From: Reyranella sp. CPCC 100927 | GTDB lineage: Bacteria; Pseudomonadota; Alphaproteobacteria; Reyranellales; Reyranellaceae | Assembly: GCF_007859315.1 (NCBI RefSeq) | Contig: NZ_VOHA01000026.1 | Location: 31,902-95,901 of the forward strand | Reading direction: 5' to 3' | Length of the DNA: 64,000 nt | Part shown: piece by piece, positions 49,918 through 57,571 of the stretch | Layout: the number at the start of each line of letters is the position of its first letter | Position numbering within the stretch: position 1 is the stretch's first letter | The notes under the pieces: model-generated | What the model saw: the letters and a program-made list of their open reading frames with translations, nothing else | What the model was told of the DNA's origin: nothing | Database searches by the model: none | Made by a program: the position numbers and the translations under genes

Positions 49918-50922
49918 ATGGGATGGATCGCACGCACGGCCGGTGCCGTTGCCATAAGCCTCGCCGTCGCGGCGCCGGCGACGGCACAGCCGCTGGAGAA
50001 GTTCACCTTCGCGCTGAACTGGTTCGCCGTCGGCGACCACGCGGCCTACTGGGTGGCGCTGGAGAAGGGCTACTACAAGGCCAAGGGACTGGATGTCACC
50101 CTGGAGAACTCCAAGGGCTCGGGAGACTCGATCGCCAAGGTCGATTCCGGCCGCGCCGATGCCGGTCTCGCCGACGCCGCCGTGGTGATCGCCTCGATCG
50201 CGCGCGGCACGACGATCAAGGATGTCGGCATGGTGTTCGACAAGACGCCGCTGAACTTCTTCAGCGCCAAGAGCGCGGCGATCACGAAGCCCAAGGACCT
50301 CGAGGGCAAGACGGCGGCGGCACCGCCGGGCGACAGCCAGCGCCAGGTCTTCCCGGCCTTTGCCAAGCTGCACGGCATCGACGCCAGCAAGGTGAGCTGG
50401 GTGAACATCGAGCCGGCGGCCAAGATCGCGGCATTGGCCGAGAAGCGCGTCGACACGGTGGGCGACTACAGCACCGGCCTGCCGCTCTATGAGAAGGCAA
50501 TGGGCGCCGGCAACGTGGTGATGCTGTCGTGGGCCGATTTCGGCTTCGACATGTACAGCATGTCGATCATGGCCAGCGACAAGACCATGAAGGAGCGCGG
50601 CAAGGCGCTGAAGGCGTTTCTCGAAGCCTCGTACATGGGCTGGCGCGACGTGATGGCCGATCCCAAGGCGGCGCTGGCCATCCTCAAGAAGCGCGTGCCC
50701 GAAGTCGACCTGTCGGTGATCGAGCCCAACATGATGATCGGGCTGTCGCTGATGAAGACCGAGCGCTACGCCAAGAACGGCATCGGCTGGATCGACGAGA
50801 AGAAGATGTGCGACTCGGTCGAGCTGGTGAACACCTACATGGGCCTGCCCAAGAAGGTCGACTGCAAGGCGACATTCACCACCGAGTTCTTCACCAAGGT
50901 CGAGATGCCGGCCGGACGGTAG
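49918..50922 (+). CDS. ABC transporter substrate-binding protein (NMT1/THI5-like)
   Basis: A 334-residue exported receptor: signal peptide MGWIARTAGAVAISLAVAAPATAQ, then the NMT1-like core LEKFTFALNWFAVGDHAAYWVALEKGYYKAKGLDVTLENSKGSGDSIAKVDSGRADAGLAD. Such receptors bind pyrimidine-like, sulfonate or aromatic ligands; in this regulon the ligand may be a carboxylate or sugar-like compound. AAGGAG precedes the ATG. Works with the adjacent permease and ATPase. Confidence 0.9.
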   Translation: MGWIARTAGAVAISLAVAAPATAQPLEKFTFALNWFAVGDHAAYWVALEKGYYKAKGLDVTLENSKGSGDSIAKVDSGRADAGLADAAVVIASIARGTTIKDVGMVFDKTPLNFFSAKSAAITKPKDLEGKTAAAPPGDSQRQVFPAFAKLHGIDASKVSWVNIEPAAKIAALAEKRVDTVGDYSTGLPLYEKAMGAGNVVMLSWADFGFDMYSMSIMASDKTMKERGKALKAFLEASYMGWRDVMADPKAALAILKKRVPEVDLSVIEPNMMIGLSLMKTERYAKNGIGWIDEKKMCDSVELVNTYMGLPKKVDCKATFTTEFFTKVEMPAGR

Positions 50923-50930
50923 ATGTTTTT

Positions 50931-51077
50931 CCTCCCCACGCAGTGGGGAGGTGCCCCGAAGGGGCGGAGGGGAGCCGTGGTGATCTCGATAACAGAGACC
51001 ACGTCGGCTCCCCCTCCGGCCTTCGGCCACCCCCGGTGGAAGCTTCGCTTCCACCTGACCCCACGGCGTGGGGGAGG
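50931..51077. repeat. Dispersed palindromic repeat, family B
   Basis: Left arm CCTCCCCACGCAGTGGGGAGGTGCCCCGAAGGGGCGGAGGGGAGCCG, right arm with GGCTCCCCCTCCGGCCTTCGG and CCCCACGGCGTGGGGGAGG. The right end supplies the AGGG ribosome site of the following ATPase gene. Confidence 0.82.
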
Positions 51078-51092
51078 GAACGAGGGACCAAC

Positions 51093-51878
51093 GTGAGTGA
51101 CGAACTGATCGACCTCGACGGGCTGGGCATGACCTATGTCGCCGACAGCGGCCCGGTCCAGGCGCTTGATGACATCAACCTCAAGGTCGGCAGCGGCGAG
51201 TTCGTCTCGCTGGTCGGGCCCAGCGGCTGCGGCAAGTCGACCCTGCTGCGCATCATCTCCGGCCTGCGCCCGGCCAGCCGCGGCAAGGCGATGGTCGCGG
51301 GCCGGCCAGTGACCCGTCCCATCGCCGACGTCGGCATGGTGTTCCAGGCGCCGATCCTGCTGAAGTGGCGCTCGATCCTCGACAACGTGCTGCTGCCGGC
51401 CGAACTGGCCGGCAAGGATCCGCGGCGCTATCGCGAGCGCGCCCGGCACCTGCTCGATACGGTCGGCCTGGGCGACTTCGCCGACAAGCGGCCGCGCGAG
51501 TTGTCGGGCGGCATGCAGCAGCGCGCCTCGCTGTGCCGCGCCCTGCTGCTGGACCCGCCGCTGCTGCTGATGGACGAGCCGTTCGGCGCGCTCGATGCCA
51601 TGACGCGCGACGAGATGAACCTGGAACTGCTGCGCATCTGGGGCGAGACCGGCAATGCGGCGCGCAAGACCGTCCTGTTCGTCACCCACTCGATCTCGGA
51701 GGCGGTGTTCCTGTCCGACCGCATCGTGGTGATGACGCCGCGGCCCGGCCGCATCGCTGCCGTGCGCACGGTCGACCTGCCGCGACCGCGCACCGTCGAG
51801 GTGCGCGCCTCGGCCGATTTCGGCCAGCTGTCGCTGGAGGTGTTCCGGACCCTGACGGGAACGCAGGCCTCGGCCTGA
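51093..51878 (+). CDS. ABC transporter ATP-binding protein (NitT/TauT family)
   Basis: A 261-residue nucleotide-binding subunit with Walker A GPSGCGKST, Q-loop in VGMVFQAPILLKWRS, signature ELSGGMQQRAS, Walker B LLLMDEPFGALD and the switch histidine in LFVTHSISEAVFLSDR. GTG 51093 is used since AGGG precedes it by 7 nt. It energises the importer with the permease at 49037 and receptor at 49918. Confidence 0.92.
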   Translation: MSDELIDLDGLGMTYVADSGPVQALDDINLKVGSGEFVSLVGPSGCGKSTLLRIISGLRPASRGKAMVAGRPVTRPIADVGMVFQAPILLKWRSILDNVLLPAELAGKDPRRYRERARHLLDTVGLGDFADKRPRELSGGMQQRASLCRALLLDPPLLLMDEPFGALDAMTRDEMNLELLRIWGETGNAARKTVLFVTHSISEAVFLSDRIVVMTPRPGRIAAVRTVDLPRPRTVEVRASADFGQLSLEVFRTLTGTQASA

Positions 51879-51928
51879 CGGCCTCCGGGCTTGACGATGG
51901 CCGGCAACGTCGCTCAGTCTATGCCGAT

Positions 51929-51948
51929 AAGTAACCAGTTCGTTACTT
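51929..51948. promoter_or_regulatory. Operator copy 3 of a three-site regulon
   Basis: AAGTAACCAGTTCGTTACTT, a perfect 7-bp dyad (AAGTAAC, GTTACTT) with a 6-bp centre, 29 bp before the TctC start. Same half-sites and spacing as at 22807 and 48955. Confidence 0.72.
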
Positions 51949-51977
51949 CGGACACCATAAGACAACGGGAGGCGACA

Positions 51978-52982
51978 ATGAGACGACTTCTGGCCGCCGC
52001 CGGCCTGGCGCTGGGCCTGATCGCGGGCACCGCTGCCGCACAGGACTATCCGTGGAAACCCGACCGGCCGGTCACCATCATCGTGCCGTGGGCGGCCGGC
52101 GGCTCGACCGACCAGATGGCACGCATCGTCGCCGCCGAACTCGAGGCGGAGCTGAAGCAGAAGTTCATTGTCGTCAACCAGCCCGGTGCCTCGGGCTCGA
52201 TCGGCACCAAGAACGCCCTGGAGGCGCCGAAAGACGGCTACACCTGGGCCGCCGGCGCGGCTGTCGATATCGGCGGCTACAAGGTGCTGGGCCTGCTCGA
52301 TACCCAGATGCGCGACTGGCACATGTTCTTCGCCGTCGCCAACCTGACCGCGCTGTCGGCGCATCCCGGCGCGCCGTTCAAGGATTTCGGCCAGTTCCTC
52401 GAGACCTTGAAGGCCAAGCCGACGACGCCGGTGGCGACCGCCGGCCTGTCATCGGCCGGCCACAACCTCATGGAGTCGATCAAGGCCAACGCCAAGGTCG
52501 AGTACCGGCACGTGACGTACGATGGCGGCAATCCGGCGGTGCTGGCCACGGTCGCCGGCGAAACCCAGGCCGTGGCCCAGCTGCTGGTCGAGATGACCGA
52601 GCACATCAAGGGCAAGCGCTTGGTGCCGCTGGCGGTGCTGGCTGACCGGCCGGTGACTCTGGAGGGCTATGGCGAGCTGCAGCCCACCACCAAGTGGCTG
52701 CCCAAGATGCCGGCGCCGCTGAACTACTTCGGCATCTGGGCGCACAAGGGCACGCCCGAGCCGGTGATCAAGACCATGGAGATGGTCTGGCAGAACAAGA
52801 TCGCCAACTCCGAGGCGCTCAAGAAGTACGCCGCCTCGCGCAGCGCCCTGTTCGACCCGCTGTACGGCGAGAAGGCCTGGGACGGCGCCTCGACCATGAT
52901 GCGCCAGACCGTATGGCTGTACTTCGACGCCGGCAAAGCCAAGGTGTCGCCCGAAACGCTGGGCATCCCGCGCCTGCAATGA
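51978..52982 (+). CDS. tctC: Tripartite tricarboxylate transporter substrate-binding protein (TctC)
   Basis: A 334-residue periplasmic receptor with signal peptide MRRLLAAAGLALGLIAGTAAAQ and YPWKPDRPVTIIVPWAAGGSTDQMAR, then VNQPGASGSIGTKNALEAPKDGYTW. It heads a complete TctC-TctB-TctA unit, so its ligand is imported by the following membrane proteins. GGGAGGCGAC precedes ATG 51978. Controlled through the palindrome at 51929. Confidence 0.92.
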   Translation: MRRLLAAAGLALGLIAGTAAAQDYPWKPDRPVTIIVPWAAGGSTDQMARIVAAELEAELKQKFIVVNQPGASGSIGTKNALEAPKDGYTWAAGAAVDIGGYKVLGLLDTQMRDWHMFFAVANLTALSAHPGAPFKDFGQFLETLKAKPTTPVATAGLSSAGHNLMESIKANAKVEYRHVTYDGGNPAVLATVAGETQAVAQLLVEMTEHIKGKRLVPLAVLADRPVTLEGYGELQPTTKWLPKMPAPLNYFGIWAHKGTPEPVIKTMEMVWQNKIANSEALKKYAASRSALFDPLYGEKAWDGASTMMRQTVWLYFDAGKAKVSPETLGIPRLQ

Positions 52983-52996
52983 GGATGGTTCAGTCC

Positions 52997-53075
52997 GTCA
53001 TGTCGAGAGCAGCGAGACATCTCGTGGACGTGGAGCCTCCCGTCGCAGGCGATTCCTCGCTTCGCTCGGCATGAC
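52997..53075. repeat. Dispersed palindromic repeat, family A
   Basis: GTCATGTCGAGAGCAGCGAG with CTCGCTTCGCTCGGCATGAC. Between tctC and tctB; the alternative tctB start at 53071 would lie inside it. Confidence 0.8.
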
Positions 53076-53091
53076 GGCTGGTCGAACGCCG

Positions 53092-53631
53092 ATGTCATCA
53101 CCCGATCCCCTCCTGCCGCACGAACAGCCGCTGCGCCCGCGCACCGATCTGCTGACCGGTGCGTTCTTTGCGCTGTTCGGGCTGACGATCCTGTACCTAG
53201 CGTGGCGGATGCCGACCTACGCCGACCAGAAGGGCGAGATCTACACCGCGCCCGGCCTGGTGCCGGCGTTCTACGGGACGGTGATCGCGCTGCTGGCCCT
53301 GTGGCTGGTCGGGCGATCGATCCGGCGCGGCGCGCTGCAGCCCGACGGCGGCGGCGGCGTGCCGCCCGCGCGCGAGGGCTACAGCAACGTACGGCTGGCG
53401 CTGTCGGCGGCGCTGGGCCTGTTCTTCGTGTTCGTGCTGCTGGGCCACATGCCGTTCTGGGCGTCATCGGCGCTTTTCATCTTCCTGTTCATCACCCTCT
53501 TCGAATGGCGCAGCGAGCAGACATGGCCGCAACGCCTGCGGCCGCTGGCCATCGCCGCTGCCATCGGCCTGGGCACCGGCATCGCCGTGACCCTGGTGTT
53601 CGAGCGCATCTTCTACGTCCGCCTTCCCTGA
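53092..53631 (+). CDS. tctB: Tripartite tricarboxylate transporter small membrane protein (TctB)
   Basis: A 179-residue membrane protein with four hydrophobic segments (LLTGAFFALFGLTILYLAWRMPTY; GLVPAFYGTVIALLALWLVG; LALSAALGLFFVFVLLGHMPFWASSALFIFLFITLF; PLAIAAAIGLGTGIAVTLVFERIFYVRLP), the TctB architecture. ATG 53092 is preferred over 53071, which lies in the repeat. It lies 10 bp before tctA. Confidence 0.88.
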   Translation: MSSPDPLLPHEQPLRPRTDLLTGAFFALFGLTILYLAWRMPTYADQKGEIYTAPGLVPAFYGTVIALLALWLVGRSIRRGALQPDGGGGVPPAREGYSNVRLALSAALGLFFVFVLLGHMPFWASSALFIFLFITLFEWRSEQTWPQRLRPLAIAAAIGLGTGIAVTLVFERIFYVRLP

Positions 53632-53641
53632 GAGCCGGCGC

Positions 53642-55165
53642 ATGTTCGACAGCCTGTCCCAGTTCGGTGCCGCCTTCGGCACGTTCATGACTCCGTCGGT
53701 CCTGGTGAACGTCTTCTGGGCGATGTTCGTGGGCATCGTGATCGGCGCCCTGCCCGGGCTCACCGCCACCATGGGCGTGGCGCTGATGACGACGCTGACG
53801 TTCAGCATGCCGCACACCGAGGCGATCATGGTGCTGGTGTGCGTCTATGTCGGCGCCATCTACGGCGGCAGCCGCAGCGCCATCCTGCTCAACATCCCCG
53901 GCACGCCGGCCTCGGCCTGCTCGACCCTGGACGGCTTCCCGCTGGCGCGCCAGGGCATGGCGGGCCGCGCCATGGGCATCTCGACCAGCGGCTCGTGGCT
54001 GGGCACCCTGTTCGGCACGCTGTGCGTGGCCACCATGACACCGCTGCTCAGCGAGATGGCACTGAGCTTCCAGAGCTACGAGTTCTTCTGGATCTCGGTG
54101 CTGGGCGTCGTCATCGCCGGATCGCTGGCCGGCGGCGATGCGCTCAAGGGCTATATCGCCGGGTTCCTCGGCCTGCTGGTCGCCACCGTCGGGCAGGAGC
54201 CGCACTACAACTTCCAGCGCTTCGCCTACGGCAACACCGACATCGCCGGCGGCATCGGCCTGCTGCCTGCCCTGGTCGGCGTCTTCGGCGTCGCCGAAGT
54301 GCTGCTGGCCATGCGCGCGCCGGCCTACCAGGCGGTCTACAGCAAGATCGATTCGATCATCCCGCGCATCGCCGACGTCACCAAGTACTGGCGCACCATC
54401 TTCCGCTCCGGCGCCATCGGCACCTTCATCGGCATCCTGCCCGGCCTGGGCGAGGATGCCGCGGCGTGGTCGTCCTATGCCGCCGCCAAGCGCGCCAGCA
54501 AGGAGAAGGAAAAGTTCGGCAAAGGATCGGTCGAAGGCCTGATGGCGGCGGAGACCGGCGAGGCCTCGTCGGTGCCGGGCGCCATCATCCCGGTGATGAC
54601 GCTCGCCCTGCCCGGCTCGGCGCCCGCCGCCGTTCTGATGGCGGCGATGATGATCCACGGGCTGAACCCCGGCCCGATGCTGATGGTCGAGACGCCGCAG
54701 TTCTTCTACCAGATCGTGGCCATGCTGGTGATCGCCGACATGGTGAAACTGTTCTTCGGCTTCGTGCTGGTGCGACCCTTGCTGTGGGTGCTGCTGGTGC
54801 CGCGCGAGCGGCTGATGCCCATCGTCTTCGTGCTGTGCGCCGTCGGCGCCTTCAGCATCACGTCCCGCGTCTTCGACATCTACATCATGCTGATCTTCGG
54901 CCTGATCGGCTTCATCCTGCGCGAGCTGAAGTTCCCCATGGCGCCGCTGATCCTGGGCCTGGTGCTGGGCGACCTGCTGGAAAAGAACCTGACGCGCGGC
55001 TTCGTGATCTCGGGCGGTGATCCCACGCCGTTCCTGACCCGGCCGGTGAGCGCCGTGCTGGCCGCCATCACCATCCTGTCGATCCTGTGGTCGATCCCGG
55101 CGGCCCAGACCGCGATGCGCCGCGGTACCCGCGCGCTGTTCCGACGCAAGCCCGCGACCGGATGA
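53642..55165 (+). CDS. tctA: Tripartite tricarboxylate transporter large membrane protein (TctA)
   Basis: A 507-residue polytopic permease: VFWAMFVGIVIGALPGLTATMGVALMTTLTFSM contains the first conserved GALPGLTATMG, then YGGSRSAILLNIPGTPASACSTLDGFPLARQGMAGRA, and in the second half FIGILPGLGEDAAAWSSYAAAKRASK. These pseudo-repeated motifs define TctA. Forms the importer with TctB and the receptor TctC. Confidence 0.95.
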   Translation: MFDSLSQFGAAFGTFMTPSVLVNVFWAMFVGIVIGALPGLTATMGVALMTTLTFSMPHTEAIMVLVCVYVGAIYGGSRSAILLNIPGTPASACSTLDGFPLARQGMAGRAMGISTSGSWLGTLFGTLCVATMTPLLSEMALSFQSYEFFWISVLGVVIAGSLAGGDALKGYIAGFLGLLVATVGQEPHYNFQRFAYGNTDIAGGIGLLPALVGVFGVAEVLLAMRAPAYQAVYSKIDSIIPRIADVTKYWRTIFRSGAIGTFIGILPGLGEDAAAWSSYAAAKRASKEKEKFGKGSVEGLMAAETGEASSVPGAIIPVMTLALPGSAPAAVLMAAMMIHGLNPGPMLMVETPQFFYQIVAMLVIADMVKLFFGFVLVRPLLWVLLVPRERLMPIVFVLCAVGAFSITSRVFDIYIMLIFGLIGFILRELKFPMAPLILGLVLGDLLEKNLTRGFVISGGDPTPFLTRPVSAVLAAITILSILWSIPAAQTAMRRGTRALFRRKPATG

Positions 55166-55193
55166 TCCGGTCATCACGACCCCGCAGGCATGT

Positions 55194-55381
55194 CCCCTCT
55201 CCGCCCGCGCAGCGGGGGGAGAGGGAGGGGCCCACGCGCAGCGTGGGAGGGTGAGGTGGGTGGTCAGAACGAAGGCGGGCTTCCCGAACGAAGTGACGTT
55301 CGTCTTCAACGCCCACCTCACCCTCCCATCGCTATCGCGATGGGCCCCTCCCTCTCCCCCCACTGCGTGGGCGGAGAGGGG
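55194..55381. repeat. Palindromic element family C, intergenic reference copy
   Basis: Arms of ~75 bp: CCCCTCTCCGCCCGCGCAGC...GGGAGGGTGAGGTGGG and CCCACCTCACCCTCCC...GCGTGGGCGGAGAGGGG, with a ~40-bp core. It shares arms with the copy embedded in the cyclase gene at 27808-27998. Lies between tctA and the selenoprotein gene. Confidence 0.92.
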
Positions 55382-55449
55382 TTAGCTGCTGGCGGCGAGC
55401 TCGCCCGCGCCCTATATCAAGCGTGTCCCTGTGATGAGAGGAGACAGGC

Positions 55450-55668
55450 ATGAAAGTCCGCATCGATTACTGCGGCGGTTGAGGCTACAAGCCCCAGGCC
55501 CTCCGTGTGAAGGCGAAGCTTGAGCAGCTTGGCATCGGCGACATCGACATCGCGCCGGGAAAATCCGGACAGTTCGACGTCACGGTGAACGGCAAGCTGG
55601 CCTACTCCCGCTACCAGACCGGCCGGTTCCCGACCGACGACGAGATCGACGCGCTCGCCGGCGCGTAG
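55450..55668 (+). CDS. SelW/Rdx-family selenoprotein with in-frame UGA (Sec) codon
   Basis: ATG 55450 to TAG 55666-55668 is 73 codons with one internal TGA (55480-55482). Read with selenocysteine the protein starts MKVRIDYCGG-U-GYKPQALR and continues as KAKLEQLGIGDIDIAPGKSG, QFDVTVNGKLAYSRYQTGRF and PTDDEIDALAGA. The CGGU-GYK motif, the -G-x-F-(D/E)-V-x-V-(x)-G-K-L-x-x-S- strand and length of 72 residues match SelW (CxxU-GYK...), a thioredoxin-like selenoprotein involved in thiol redox. AGAGGAG lies 7 nt before the ATG, coding bias continues past the UGA, and a candidate SECIS hairpin follows it. Needs selABCD elsewhere in the genome. Confidence 0.87.
55488..55522 (+). promoter_or_regulatory. 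Candidate bacterial SECIS element
   Basis: Starting 6 nt after the UGA: CAAGC (55488-55492) pairs with GCTTG (55518-55522); an internal loop follows, then GCC (55498-55500) pairs with GGC (55512-55514), closing an 11-nt loop CTCCGTGTGAA with a GU-containing apex. Location and size fit SelB-recruiting hairpins, but the inner stem is short. Confidence 0.45.
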
Positions 55669-55671
55669 CGA

Positions 55672-57375
55672 TCACGGGTCTGATATGCCCGTCGCCATCG
55701 GCATCTGCGGGTGGCGGCGGGCCAGCACCGACCAATAGCGCGTCTCCTGCATAGCGACGAAATTGTCCGCCAGGTAACGGTCGTAGACCACCCGCGCCGC
55801 CGGCTTGGCGATGTGCACGACAACGAACTTCGGCACCAGCACGTAATCGACGTCGCCGTAGATCGCCTCGGCCGAACGATCGGGTGCGCCGGGAAAGGAC
55901 CACAGATTGGCGCCGCGCGGCGGTGGAAAGCCGACAATGAAAGGCAGCGGGTTGAGCTGGTCGGCAATCATCAGACGCGGCCGCCCATGCCGCCCGTCCG
56001 CGAACAGAGACGCCGCTTCCAGAAGCGCCTCGATGTCAACGGCCTCGGCATTGTCGGGCTGCATGCCGACAGTCATGCGGCCATTGAGGCTGAGGTGATA
56101 GGAATCAATCGCGGCCGCCGGCACAGCGAGCCCACGCAGGTTCGTCTGCCCGACGGTCAACAACCCCGTGCCCGAGCGTGCCCAGGCGTAGTAGCCCACC
56201 AGCGATGCGACCATGCCCGCGATCGATATCGCCGGCAGCACCAGGGTTGCCAGCAGCCGCGGCACCGTCGCGGTGACGGACGCCGCCTCCCGGTCGGCGG
56301 GTCGCGCCGCCATATACACCATCATCAGGATCACGACGCCCACGGGCACAGTGCCGACCTGCAGGGAATTCTGCGACACCACCAGCATGCACAGGCCGAC
56401 CAGGAACCCGCTCGCGGCTGCGGCTTGCCAGGGTGCCCGGCCGCAGCGCCACAGCCACAGCAGCACGGCGACGCTGCTGACGTAGATGGCGTACTCCGCC
56501 TTGTTGACCAGGAAGTTGCGGACCAGATCGCCCATCAGCAGGCGCGCATAGCCGGAACGGCTGGCGTACCACAGGTCCGACAGATAGGCGTGGTTGAACG
56601 GTGCCAGCACGCCCACGGCCAACAGCGCCAGGCCCGCGATCCACCACCGCATGTCACGGCGGATGTGCGGCATCAGCACGACCGCCAGCGCCAGCGCGAC
56701 CACGCCCGCCGCGAAGAACGTGATCTTCAGATAGAACATCGCCGCCAGCAGCACGATTGCGCTCGACACGTCATGCGCCGCCCGCTGGTGTTCCTGGCGC
56801 GGCGGCAGGAACAGGATGAGGCACAGCGTGGTGAGCAGGCACCAGCTCCACCGGTTATAGGACATCGCGAAGGAATAGAGATGCGGCTGGTCGCCGATAT
56901 TGGTGGGCAGCAGGACCAGCAACGCTGCGTAGAGCACGAAGATGGCGGCCGCCAGCGACGGCAACCGGCTCCTGGCCGCGACCATGGCCAGCGTGAAGGC
57001 GAAGGCCAGGAAAATCAGTTCGCCCACCAGCATCGCGTGCGGACGCGGGCCGACGATGCGGAAGCCCAGTTCGGTGAGCAACAGGCTCAGCACGCCAACC
57101 GGATCATGATAGTCGACATGCGGCACCAAGCCGTTGTGCAGGCTCCACGCGCCGGTCAGGTTGAACAGCAGGTCGGCTGTCATGGTGCGCGAGAACACGC
57201 GCTCGGGCGCGATCAGCAGCCAGACGCACACCAACACCGGAAGGCCTGCCATCAGCAGCACTTGCACGAAGGTGGCACGGCCCAGAAGCAATCCTGCCAG
57301 CCGATCGACGACCGGCGACCGCGGACGGCAACCCGCGGCGTTGTCAGCCGTGCCCGTGCCAAGCCCCAGAGCCAT
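55672..57375 (-). CDS. Polytopic membrane protein, glycosyltransferase-39-like
   Basis: A 567-residue protein with about ten or eleven hydrophobic segments in the first ~400 residues and a soluble C-terminal part (RPRLMIADQLNPLPFIVGFPPPRGANLWSFPGAPDRSAEAIYGDVDYVLVPKF). The early luminal loop LHNGLVPHVDYHDPVGVLSLLLTELGFRIVG has the acidic residues and D-Y-x-D-P pattern seen in GT-C type mannosyl/arabinosyl transferases. ATG 57375 has GAGGG upstream. No pathway neighbours; lipid-linked sugar transfer is inferred from fold only. Confidence 0.6.
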   Translation of the reverse strand: MALGLGTGTADNAAGCRPRSPVVDRLAGLLLGRATFVQVLLMAGLPVLVCVWLLIAPERVFSRTMTADLLFNLTGAWSLHNGLVPHVDYHDPVGVLSLLLTELGFRIVGPRPHAMLVGELIFLAFAFTLAMVAARSRLPSLAAAIFVLYAALLVLLPTNIGDQPHLYSFAMSYNRWSWCLLTTLCLILFLPPRQEHQRAAHDVSSAIVLLAAMFYLKITFFAAGVVALALAVVLMPHIRRDMRWWIAGLALLAVGVLAPFNHAYLSDLWYASRSGYARLLMGDLVRNFLVNKAEYAIYVSSVAVLLWLWRCGRAPWQAAAASGFLVGLCMLVVSQNSLQVGTVPVGVVILMMVYMAARPADREAASVTATVPRLLATLVLPAISIAGMVASLVGYYAWARSGTGLLTVGQTNLRGLAVPAAAIDSYHLSLNGRMTVGMQPDNAEAVDIEALLEAASLFADGRHGRPRLMIADQLNPLPFIVGFPPPRGANLWSFPGAPDRSAEAIYGDVDYVLVPKFVVVHIAKPAARVVYDRYLADNFVAMQETRYWSVLARRHPQMPMATGISDP

Positions 57376-57504
57376 CCGGCGTTCCCTCATCCCATCGACA
57401 GGCCGCGCTCGTCGGCGCCGGACTGCCGCATGGTTGGCAATCGCCTAGCACGAATCCAGGTGCACGCTCGGTGACCATGTTGGGCACTTCGGCGCCACGG
57501 CCGC

Positions 57505-57535
57505 GCGCTTCTTCATGCAGGCCATGAAGAAGCGC
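57505..57535 (-). terminator. Strong hairpin downstream of the flavocytochrome genes
   Basis: GCGCTTCTTCATG-CAGGC-CATGAAGAAGCGC, a perfect 13-bp stem with 5-nt loop, 36 bp after the fccB-like stop. No T run follows on either strand, so termination may be Rho-assisted or the hairpin may protect the message end. Confidence 0.5.
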
Positions 57536-57571
57536 CGCTATCGCGCCGCACGACAGTCGCGATCGGTCTGT

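Noticed and set aside
55480..55482. UGA as a simple stop giving a 10-residue peptide
   Set aside because: Coding signal, SelW-like residues and a clean TAG-terminated frame continue after it, so a stop or nonsense mutation is less likely than selenocysteine.
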